NCBI GenBank assembly: GCA_902770195.1
Contig: CACXSA010000006.1
Location: 1 to 41,228, forward strand
Length of the DNA stretch: 41,228 bases
Reading direction: 5' to 3'
DNA from: an uncultured Prevotellaceae bacterium
Lineage (GTDB): Bacteria > Bacteroidota > Bacteroidia > Bacteroidales > Bacteroidaceae
The notes beneath the pieces are model-generated. The model searched no databases. It was not told the origin of the DNA and saw only the letters and a program-made list of their open reading frames with translations. The number at the start of each line of letters is the position of its first letter. Position 1 is the stretch's first letter. Made by a program: the position numbers and the translations under genes. This document shows, in pieces, positions 35,341 through 41,228 of this stretch.

Positions 35341-35913
35341 ATGAAGATGAAGAAGATATTTATCTTATCAGTTTTTGCAACTTTTTTAAACGTTGTGTCT
35401 GCCCAAACAAACACATATGACGTCAGGGTTTATACCAATCCCCAAAGAAATGTTGAATACACTCCTAATGGTGGTAGCGTATATAAGCAACAAATGGAAA
35501 TGTACCAACAAGCAGACAAAAACGCTTTAGAACGTGAAAGACTACAATTAGAACGTGAACGGATGCAACAGGCAGAAATGTATGAAATGGCAAAAATGTC
35601 AGCAGCTACAAACGCAGAAGCTATGAAAATCGTTTCAGATGAGGTAAAGACTTTCAACGGCACAAATTTAACGACAAAAGCTATAGTTCCCATTAGAGCG
35701 CGTGTAGTGAAGCGAAATAATGGAGTTGTAGATCTGTCCTGTTTAGGAATTAAGGTTGGTGATATGTGGAAGCCATGTGAAAAGCCTATTTCTTCACTGC
35801 AAGATATGTATAAGTCTGCAACAAGTGATGATGAAAAAAGTATGGCTTTAGGGCTTATGGATTTAGGGAACTATTTACTTGACACAGGTACTGAAATCTA
35901 TATTTTAAAATAG
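35341..35913 (+). CDS. Exported protein with a coiled coil, unknown function
   Basis: The 190-residue protein has a signal peptide cleaved after VVSA (about residue 21). A heptad-rich helix follows (about 50-95: KNALERERLQLERERMQQAEMY in parts). The C-terminal domain has two cysteine-containing stretches (DLSCLGIKVGD, MWKPCEK). It opens a run of four closely spaced genes for exported proteins and lies directly after a structured leader. The stop is TAG followed at once by TAA. No family is recognised. Confidence 0.7.
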   Translation: MKMKKIFILSVFATFLNVVSAQTNTYDVRVYTNPQRNVEYTPNGGSVYKQQMEMYQQADKNALERERLQLERERMQQAEMYEMAKMSAATNAEAMKIVSDEVKTFNGTNLTTKAIVPIRARVVKRNNGVVDLSCLGIKVGDMWKPCEKPISSLQDMYKSATSDDEKSMALGLMDLGNYLLDTGTEIYILK

Positions 35914-35920
35914 TAACAAG

Positions 35921-36511
35921 ATGGAATCAACTACTAAAAGAAATTTTCTTTTGCTTGTCCTGTGCATATTTGGCATTATGTCATCTTATTCACAAGTAAC
36001 TTTTAGAACCTGTTGCTATTACAATGACTTTTGGGGCGAATGGGAAGATTATTGGACTGAATGTTGGGGCGGCTATGATGGATTCATTCTATATCCAACA
36101 AAGGAGCATAAATCAAAATATCATTTCGCATTTCATATAGACGGTTACATAGAACCATCAAAGAAAGAAATTAAAGAGCATAGGAAAAGTAATACATGGT
36201 GGACTTACACAGGAACAGTAGAATATTATATTTCAGATGTCTATCCTACTTTCAAAAGTTGTTTGATGGAATTAGGGCGACCACTTGAAGAAAAAGATAC
36301 GAAAGGTTACGATTACATCTACAAGAAATTGCCTTTGGCAAGGGCAACAAACATGCGCAAGTATGGCGAGGTTGTTGGGTTTACAAGAGTGAAATCAAAA
36401 GCAACTATAAAGATAGCACCTTATAAAGTATCTCCAGAAGTTTACAATATTTGGATTGATGGAGTTGCTTTCGCAATTTCTATGAACGGAAATCAGTTTT
36501 CAAATAAATAA
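35921..36511 (+). CDS. Exported Trp/Tyr-rich protein, unknown function
   Basis: The 196-residue protein starts with a signal peptide (hydrophobic core LLLVLCIFGIMSS, cleavage after YSQ or nearby). A compact aromatic and Cys-rich segment follows (TCCYYNDFWGEWEDYWTECW). The rest is predicted beta-rich. It starts 7 bp after the previous gene, so the two are co-translated. No family is recognised; the Trp/Cys cluster suggests a disulfide-stabilised surface or periplasmic protein. Confidence 0.7.
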   Translation: MESTTKRNFLLLVLCIFGIMSSYSQVTFRTCCYYNDFWGEWEDYWTECWGGYDGFILYPTKEHKSKYHFAFHIDGYIEPSKKEIKEHRKSNTWWTYTGTVEYYISDVYPTFKSCLMELGRPLEEKDTKGYDYIYKKLPLARATNMRKYGEVVGFTRVKSKATIKIAPYKVSPEVYNIWIDGVAFAISMNGNQFSNK

Positions 36512-36538
36512 TCATTTGGTACGAGGTTAATTTCGGGT

Positions 36539-37120
36539 ATGAAAAAGACAGTCCTTTTCGGTTCTCAAGTGTTGTTATATGTTCTGGCGATAACTATATT
36601 CCCTCAACTTTTTCTTTCTTGTAACCAGAAGAGACAGACACCCACAGAGCACACAATCTATCTGGAGAAAGATAGTGGATTAGTCTATTGTTATACTGAT
36701 AGCCAGAGAGTTGTTTTCAATAACGACTATATGGATGGTGGCGCAATGGCTATGATGCTATATCATATAGACAGTTGTGTTTATGTGATAGGCGATTTAG
36801 TTCCTAATAGTGATGGTTGGACTGTGAGATACCAACTATATAGGGTAAATGCCCAGACACTTGAAACGAAGCATATAGGCGATTTTGCAGCCATACATTT
36901 TGAAGATGATGGATTTAAGGCGGCTACTGCCAGACTGACTAATCCAGATGCGACTTGTACGGCAGACGAAGTGTTTGTGATGCAAGATAACTTTTATAGC
37001 TACGATGGTACGTTAATCCGCAAAGGAGAAGACGAATACAGTTACGATGATATGATAGCCCAATACAGCGACAGTCTTGTCAATACAGATGGTTTTTGCT
37101 GCAAAATTCAGAATGACTAA
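36539..37120 (+). CDS. Predicted lipoprotein, unknown function
   Basis: The 193-residue protein has an N-terminal hydrophobic segment ending in lipobox FLSC (Cys at about residue 28). The mature domain is acidic and beta-rich (YLEKDSGLVYCYTDSQRVVF and VYVIGDLVPNSDGW). It follows the previous gene by 27 bp in the exported-protein run. No family is recognised. Confidence 0.68.
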   Translation: MKKTVLFGSQVLLYVLAITIFPQLFLSCNQKRQTPTEHTIYLEKDSGLVYCYTDSQRVVFNNDYMDGGAMAMMLYHIDSCVYVIGDLVPNSDGWTVRYQLYRVNAQTLETKHIGDFAAIHFEDDGFKAATARLTNPDATCTADEVFVMQDNFYSYDGTLIRKGEDEYSYDDMIAQYSDSLVNTDGFCCKIQND

Positions 37121-37134
37121 GAACTACAGATAAA

Positions 37135-37977
37135 ATGAAAAAGATATTGCTTGTTGGTTTAGGCTTACTTTTGAGTATAAGCGCATACAGCTATGATATT
37201 GAAGTAGATGGTATCTACTATAATATAAACACAAAGGATTATGAATCTGTAAGAGTAGTTACCGGTGATAATCCGTATATAGGTAGTTTGCATATTCCAG
37301 ATACAGTGAGTTATGGCGAGAAAAAGTTTGTAGTTATAGGGATAGACGAAATGAAGAATTGTAGTCTGGATTCTCTTATTATTGAGCCAAACAATTACGG
37401 TCAGTTTGGTTTTCGTGAGGGTAGTCTAACAGGTACAACAGTTCGCCATTTTGTGATACACGGAGGTAAAGATAATGAGCATTATCCAACCGTTTCTTTT
37501 TCAAGTTTTCCTAAAGGTCTTGAATCTATGACAATAGAAAAAGTATTGTGGTTTACAAGCATATATAAATCACAGATTGTTGGAAAACAAGAAAGTTTAA
37601 AGGAAATAACGATAGGCAAAGGGGCAGATATTATTTCCGATGACCCATTTTTTGATAACTGTGAGAGTATAGAAAGAGTGATTTCTCTAATTGAGGAACC
37701 ATCAGACATACATATCAATATGTTCAGTACGAAAACATATCTTAATGCCACCCTCTATGTTCCAAAGGGCACAAAGGAACGCTATGCAGCTTGTCAAGGT
37801 TGGAGCAACTTTTTCAACATTACCGATGAAGATGTACCTACAAATATTGGAACGGTTAAAGTAAAATCAGATAGCGAATGTTACTACGACCTTTGGGGAA
37901 GAAAGCAAACTTACTCACAAAAGGGAATAACAATAGTACGCTTTCCAGACGGAACTGTTAGGAAAATCTACAAATAG
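37135..37977 (+). CDS. Exported BspA-like/LRR_5-type surface protein, short form
   Basis: The 280-residue protein has a signal peptide (cleavage about residue 20, AYS-YD). It contains LRR_5-like units as in BspA proteins, for example YVPKGTKERYAACQGWSNFFNI, a segment very common at the end of Bacteroidota BspA proteins. A C-terminal motif YDLWGRKQTYSQKGITIVRF is typical of Prevotella surface proteins with a short terminal sorting-like domain. BspA proteins bind host or bacterial surfaces in other species; here that is only a possibility. It is the last gene of the exported run, 14 bp after the lipoprotein gene. Confidence 0.75.
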   Translation: MKKILLVGLGLLLSISAYSYDIEVDGIYYNINTKDYESVRVVTGDNPYIGSLHIPDTVSYGEKKFVVIGIDEMKNCSLDSLIIEPNNYGQFGFREGSLTGTTVRHFVIHGGKDNEHYPTVSFSSFPKGLESMTIEKVLWFTSIYKSQIVGKQESLKEITIGKGADIISDDPFFDNCESIERVISLIEEPSDIHINMFSTKTYLNATLYVPKGTKERYAACQGWSNFFNITDEDVPTNIGTVKVKSDSECYYDLWGRKQTYSQKGITIVRFPDGTVRKIYK

Positions 37978-38099
37978 CCTTTTAGGGGCATTTCTACGCG
38001 ATTTTTAAGATTTTCTTGGATGGTCTTGGAAGTCTCATTTTGATTGCCTATATTTGTATTGTTCAAGTTGTTAATGTATTTGTGTTTAGAGCAAATGGG

Positions 38100-38124
38100 A
38101 AGTGCAGTAATGCGCTTTCTTTTT
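38100..38124 (+). terminator. Terminator after the exported-protein run
   Basis: A 7-bp stem AAGTGCA/TGCGCTT with a GTAA tetraloop is followed by TCTTTTTG. It lies 120 bp after the last gene of the run, in a 280-bp gap without other clear features. Confidence 0.5.
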
Positions 38125-38257
38125 GTTCGAGGGTGTAACTGAAAACAGCAAATTATACCTTTATAACAAGTATCTGGAAACAAGTTACAGATGATTAGAA
38201 CAACATAGATTGTAAAATTTGAGATAGACATTTCTCTAATCATTAAATCTTAACGAA

Positions 38258-39223
38258 ATGAAAGATTTACCCATTATTTCTAATGATGGCTTTCTTCACT
38301 TGGAAGATTTGCCACACAACTGCATCTTCAATAAAGTAGTGACAGGATGCGGAGGAACAACAGTAGTTTTGAAGAACACAGAAGATTACATTATTGCAGT
38401 TCCAACTACGGAACTAATCATCAACAAGACAGGGCGAACAGATGCAGGGCTTTCCACCTTGTGTTTTGACGATAGGGAACAGCTCGTATATGGACTGTTT
38501 GGAAAGTACACAGCTAATATCCGAAAAGAGTTGGTATGCTATCTGCAAACTTCTGGAACAAAGAAGATAATATGTACCTATGACAAGTTACCTATGCTAA
38601 TAGGGCTATTGCGCCCAAAGAACTTTCGCCTATTGATAGACGAATATCATTGCTTGCTCAAAGCCTACTCTTACAGGCAAAAAGCCATAGATGGCGTTTT
38701 GGAGAACTTTAGGCAGTTCAAATCTTTCTGTTTTATGTCTGCCACTCCTATACTTCCATCATTCAAACCAGACTGTTTACAAGATATAGAAGAAGTGCAA
38801 GCACAATGGAATGAGTTAGACAAGATGAAAGTTCAACTAATTCAAACCAACAAGCCTTATACTTTGGCTTCAAACATTATTAACGCATACAAAAGAGATG
38901 GCTATTTGAATATGGTAGATGGGATAAAAAGTTACGAAGCCTTCTTTTTTATCAATAGTGTAACTGATATTGCAGGAATATTGAAGCATTGTAATTTAAG
39001 TAATGATGAAGTGAGGATTATTTGTGCAGACACAGATTCCAATAGAGAAAAGTTGATAGGCTATGATATAAGCAATAGCCGTAGCCCCAATAAAATGTTC
39101 AACTTCATTACATCTAAATCATTTGAAGGTGCTGACTACTATAGCAAGACTGGCTTGTGTTTCATTGTGAGTAGTTCAACTAACCAACATACACACGCAA
39201 GCATAGACACGGATATTCCATAG
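38258..39223 (+). CDS. SF2 helicase-like protein, N-terminal part up to an in-frame TAG
   Basis: The first 321 residues contain a P-loop-like segment TGCGGTTV (29-36) without the usual Lys, a DExH box IDEYH (127-131) and motif III MSATPI (160-165), then the start of the second helicase lobe. Translation reaches TAG at codon 322, after TDIP. The next in-frame codons read IAGRIRTKDNPFRN. The TAG thus stands exactly where motif VI (QxxGRxxR) needs Gln. The gene is either newly broken by CAG to TAG, or the codon is read through. The combined frame to 40090 would give about 610 codons. Probably a nucleic-acid translocase for element replication or maintenance. Confidence 0.8.
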   Translation: MKDLPIISNDGFLHLEDLPHNCIFNKVVTGCGGTTVVLKNTEDYIIAVPTTELIINKTGRTDAGLSTLCFDDREQLVYGLFGKYTANIRKELVCYLQTSGTKKIICTYDKLPMLIGLLRPKNFRLLIDEYHCLLKAYSYRQKAIDGVLENFRQFKSFCFMSATPILPSFKPDCLQDIEEVQAQWNELDKMKVQLIQTNKPYTLASNIINAYKRDGYLNMVDGIKSYEAFFFINSVTDIAGILKHCNLSNDEVRIICADTDSNREKLIGYDISNSRSPNKMFNFITSKSFEGADYYSKTGLCFIVSSSTNQHTHASIDTDIP

Positions 39224-40090
39224 ATAGCAGGGAGAATCCGTACAAAAGACAATCCGTTTAGGAACTTGCTGATTCACATTCTACAAACATCATATAAGAG
39301 CCTAAATCTGGAAATGTCCTTTGAGCAAATGAAAGCAATTACTGAAAAGGCTTTAGAAGATACAAAAGAGACTGTAGCCTATTTCAATGATGCCCCCGCC
39401 AATGTAAAAGACAATTTGAGGAATAAATTAAGAAATAGCCTCAACAAACTTTATATGAGTTATGACAATAGAGAGGATAGATTTATTGTAAATGACACAT
39501 TACCCAAATTGGAACTATATAATTTTCAACTAAACCAAGAAATCTATAAAAATGGTACAAGCATTTCAAAGGCTTATGAAGAAAACGGAATAGAAGCAAG
39601 TCATCAATATGTTAAAGTGGAAAACACTTTATCTACAGCAACAAAGAAGTTATCTTTTAAGGACGCTTTCTTAAAATATGCTGATATGATTACAAAGAAT
39701 CAGTTTACCCCACAACTCACAGCCTTAGAAAGAGAACAGCCACTAATCAGAGAAGCATACTACAAGTTGGGTACTGAAAAGGTAAGGAGTTTGCGCTACA
39801 TCAAAAAATCTGTAGAAAACGCTTTAATAAGTCTGGAGACAGACCAGACTACAGAACAAAGGATAGCACGAATAATCACAAATGTAATACCTACACAAGA
39901 TACGATTACCGTTGCTGATGCAAACAGAATTATTGAAGAAGCTTATCAACAGTTAGGCATAGCCCATAAAGCAAAAGCAAAAGAGTTGCATAAATGGTAT
40001 GAGTGTTCAGAGCCAAAAGGGAAACGCATAGATGGTAAAGTAGTAAAGGTGGTTGAGATATATCGTGAAAAATTTATATTTGATAATTGA
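39224..40090 (+). CDS. SF2 helicase-like protein, C-terminal part after the in-frame TAG
   Basis: This frame is continuous with 38258-39223 and separated only by the TAG at 39221-39223. It starts with the remainder of motif VI (IAGRIR) and continues with a helical region of about 280 residues ending VEIYREKFIFDN. If not joined by read-through, the first ATG is at 39314, which would leave out motif VI. Both halves keep their coding character without frameshifts, so the interruption is recent or tolerated. The gene ends in TGA, 3 bp before the HNH gene. Confidence 0.7.
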   Translation: MAGRIRTKDNPFRNLLIHILQTSYKSLNLEMSFEQMKAITEKALEDTKETVAYFNDAPANVKDNLRNKLRNSLNKLYMSYDNREDRFIVNDTLPKLELYNFQLNQEIYKNGTSISKAYEENGIEASHQYVKVENTLSTATKKLSFKDAFLKYADMITKNQFTPQLTALEREQPLIREAYYKLGTEKVRSLRYIKKSVENALISLETDQTTEQRIARIITNVIPTQDTITVADANRIIEEAYQQLGIAHKAKAKELHKWYECSEPKGKRIDGKVVKVVEIYREKFIFDN

Positions 40091-40093
40091 GCA

Positions 40094-40399
40094 ATGGAAG
40101 AGAAAGACATTTTATGTAAGTTGGTGAGAGAATCTAACTGTTTGACAGAAATACTTGCAAAACAAGGCGAGAAGCAATCAACAAAGAATATCGAGATATT
40201 GAAAGAAAAACTTGATGGCTACGGAATAGAATACAGCCATCTACCTAACAAATTGCTTTATGAGAAAAAAGAACTAAGCGAGATTCTTACAGAAAATAGC
40301 ACCTATCAATCTGCAAAATTGAAGAAAAGGTTAATAGATGCAGGGCTAAAAGAGAATAAATGTGAGAAATGCGGAAACACAGGCGAATGGCAGGGATAG
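40094..40399 (+). CDS. HNH endonuclease gene, N-terminal part up to an in-frame TAG
   Basis: The 101-residue piece has a repeated helical motif (SNCLTEILAKQGEKQSTKNIEILKEKLD and ELSEILTENSTYQSAKLKKRLIDAG, shown here as motifs) and ends with the zinc knuckle CEKCGNTGEWQG. In the HNH family this is followed by a residue such as K, E or Q and then PLTLQLHH. Here the codon is TAG (40397-40399) and the next codons read PLTLQLHHLNG. It starts 3 bp after the helicase gene, so the two form one unit. Confidence 0.75.
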   Translation: MEEKDILCKLVRESNCLTEILAKQGEKQSTKNIEILKEKLDGYGIEYSHLPNKLLYEKKELSEILTENSTYQSAKLKKRLIDAGLKENKCEKCGNTGEWQG

Positions 40400-40801
40400 C
40401 CCTTAACGCTTCAACTGCATCACCTAAACGGCAATCATAATGATAACCGATTAGAGAATTTGATAATACTATGCCCAAACTGTCACACACAGACAGACAA
40501 CTACGGAACGAAAAATATCAAACGTCACAATTACTGTGCTGACTGTGGGAAAGAAATCTCACTAAGTTCTACTTGGTGTCCTAAGTGTGCTGCCAAACAT
40601 AATAGGGCTTGCAAGGTATCCAAAAAGGACCAACCAACAAAAGATGAATTATTCAAACTCATAACGGATTTACCTTTTACCAGAATTGGAAAGATGTTTG
40701 GAGTAACAGATAATTGTATCAGAAAATGGTGTAAATCTCTTGGGCTACCCCACACAAAGAAAGAACTGAAAGCCCTATATCCAGAATTGATGAACACTTA
40801 A
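40400..40801 (+). CDS. HNH endonuclease gene, C-terminal part after the in-frame TAG
   Basis: The frame continues unbroken from the previous piece. It holds the HNH core LQLHHLNGNHNDNRLENL with CPNCHTQT, a second zinc-ribbon (CADCGKEI, CPKCAAKH) and a C-terminal HTH (RIGKMFGVTDNCIRKWCKSLGL). The nuclease core thus lies wholly after the TAG. The nearest in-frame alternative start (TTG at 40460) falls after the HH pair and would give an inactive piece. Read-through would produce a protein of about 235 residues, the usual length for this phage- and element-associated type. Confidence 0.72.
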   Translation, partial: PLTLQLHHLNGNHNDNRLENLIILCPNCHTQTDNYGTKNIKRHNYCADCGKEISLSSTWCPKCAAKHNRACKVSKKDQPTKDELFKLITDLPFTRIGKMFGVTDNCIRKWCKSLGLPHTKKELKALYPELMNT

Positions 40802-40815
40802 CATCTCACAATACA

Positions 40816-40878
40816 AGAAAATCCCCAATGTGGGAAAAAAGTGCATTGTAAAAGCAAGTTTTTCGGGGATTTTCTTTT
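40816..40878 (+). terminator. Terminator after the HNH gene
   Basis: GAAAATCCCC (about 40818-40827) pairs with GGGGATTTTC (about 40865-40874) over a long loop, followed by TTTTAAAT. Confidence 0.6.
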
Positions 40879-40897
40879 AAATCTCGATATTTATTTG

Positions 40898-40905
40898 TAC
40901 CTTTG
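40898..40905 (+). promoter_or_regulatory. Promoter -7 element pointing at attR
   Basis: TACCTTTGCACTTG resembles the tRNA-His promoter -7 region. There is no gene between it and attR. In the circular form it would face the integrase gene across attP. Confidence 0.55.
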
Positions 40906-40917
40906 CACTTGTTCTGA

Positions 40918-40937
40918 TGTTTACTTATAGTTTACCG
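40918..40937 (+). promoter_or_regulatory. Right integrase arm-type site (predicted)
   Basis: TGTTTACTTATAGTTTACCG differs from the left copy at one position and has the same orientation. Confidence 0.7.
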
Positions 40938-41000
40938 ATGGACAATTTGAGAGTTCTATAATATGGTGAATATCAATAGGATAAGGGCTTATATAAAGGC

Positions 41001-41048
41001 GATTGTGGTTCTGAATGTCGACGGTTCGAGTCCGTCCGGGCACCCTCA
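41001..41048 (+). repeat. attR: right 48-bp direct repeat (3' part of tRNA-His)
   Basis: Identical to 28921-28968. It is the displaced chromosomal 3' end of tRNA-His and lacks the acceptor 5' strand and D-arm, so it cannot make a tRNA by itself. Confidence 0.95.
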
Positions 41049-41049
41049 T

Positions 41050-41088
41050 AAAACCTTGTAGGTCGACAACTTACAAGGTTTTTCTTTT
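41050..41088 (+). terminator. Terminator following attR
   Basis: A 14-bp stem (41050-41063 with 41069-41082, one G-T pair) is followed by TTTCTTTTT. It has the same layout as the hairpin after attL but a different sequence, as expected for a different downstream junction. Confidence 0.85.
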
Positions 41089-41157
41089 TATCCTTAAATT
41101 AAGATGTTAACTTAAATTTAACTTAAATCCCAACGGTTTTATGTTAAAACAGGAAAT

Positions 41158-41179
41158 ATTGGCGCAAAATTGGCGCAAA
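41158..41179 (+). repeat. Tandem 11-bp motif beyond attR
   Basis: ATTGGCGCAAA occurs twice in direct succession (41158-41168 and 41169-41179). The 11-bp step and the distance from attR (about 110 bp) match the arm-site arrangement of the first element. Confidence 0.6.
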
Positions 41180-41228
41180 ATCAAATTTAGAATCTTTAGA
41201 TAGAAACCAGTTACAAATATCTGATTCT

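Larger units (their letters stand above)
28921..41048. mobile_element. Integrated element of about 12.1 kb in tRNA-His, non-conjugative
   Basis: The element is bounded by a perfect 48-bp direct repeat covering the 3' part of tRNA-His plus 4 bp. A tyrosine integrase gene sits just inside the left end pointing inward, and paired 20-bp arm-type motifs lie inside both ends. Gene content is integrase, two unknown minus genes, DUF3871, a small unknown gene, serine recombinase, four exported proteins, SF2 helicase-like protein and HNH endonuclease. No relaxase, T4SS, capsid, portal or terminase gene was found. It may be mobilised by a helper phage or conjugative element. Base composition looks more AT-rich than the flanking chromosome. 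Confidence 0.93.

Noticed and set aside
41001-41048. Second tRNA-His gene
   Set aside because: Only the 3' part is present; the acceptor 5' strand and D-arm are missing.
28921-41048. Conjugative transposon or complete prophage
   Set aside because: No relaxase, coupling protein, Tra proteins, capsid, portal, tail or terminase genes can be seen.
40898-41048. Functional tRNA transcript from the promoter near attR
   Set aside because: The transcript would carry only the 3' part of the tRNA, so no cloverleaf can form.

Overview
The window looks like chromosome of a Bacteroidota bacterium, most likely Prevotellaceae (Prevotella/Segatella type). The main reason is promoter architecture: almost every promoter that can be read has the phylum's -7 element TAnnTTTG, usually with a TTTG/TTG about 19-20 bp upstream. 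Gene content agrees: AmpG/SpoIID wall genes, Reg_prop sensor, LytS/LytTR pair, DUF3871 and DUF1016 families. The genus is an inference from overall look, not from a marker search.

Bases 1-28964 are ordinary chromosome. In order: a class A penicillin-binding protein (minus); pyrB-pyrI; a debris region with 22-bp tandem repeats and a DUF1016 remnant; glyA; a large periplasmic propeller sensor without kinase domain whose 3' end runs into ribE on the other strand; ribE preceded by a structured ~225-nt RNA with its own promoter; a tolC-macA-macB(ATPase)-macB(permease)-lytS-lytR efflux and regulation operon; cysE; a small lipoprotein; a minus-strand operon of a glycosyltransferase/HIT/SpoIID fusion plus ampG (probably wall-fragment handling); rlmN-pdxA; a sigma-54 activator-lptE-hypothetical-secG run; and tRNA-His(GTG).

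Bases 28921-41048 are an integrated element of about 12.1 kb in the 3' half of tRNA-His. A perfect 48-bp direct repeat marks the ends (28921-28968 and 41001-41048). The left copy restores the tRNA and the right copy is the displaced 3' end. Next to it are a tyrosine integrase and two near-identical 20-bp tandem half-site motifs that look like integrase arm sites. Inside are two unknown minus-strand genes, a DUF3871 gene, a small unknown gene, a serine recombinase, a ~300-nt structured leader, four genes for exported proteins, an SF2 helicase-like gene and an HNH endonuclease gene. No relaxase, coupling protein, capsid or terminase gene is visible, so the element is probably an integrative satellite or island that depends on a helper.

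The most striking signal is in the last two element genes. Each is interrupted by a single in-frame TAG while the frame and the conserved motifs continue intact on the far side. In the helicase the TAG replaces the Gln of motif VI. Both cases fit either fresh amber mutations or amber codons read as an amino acid. Beyond the right end, a tandem 11-bp motif suggests that another integrative element is stacked at the same tRNA site.
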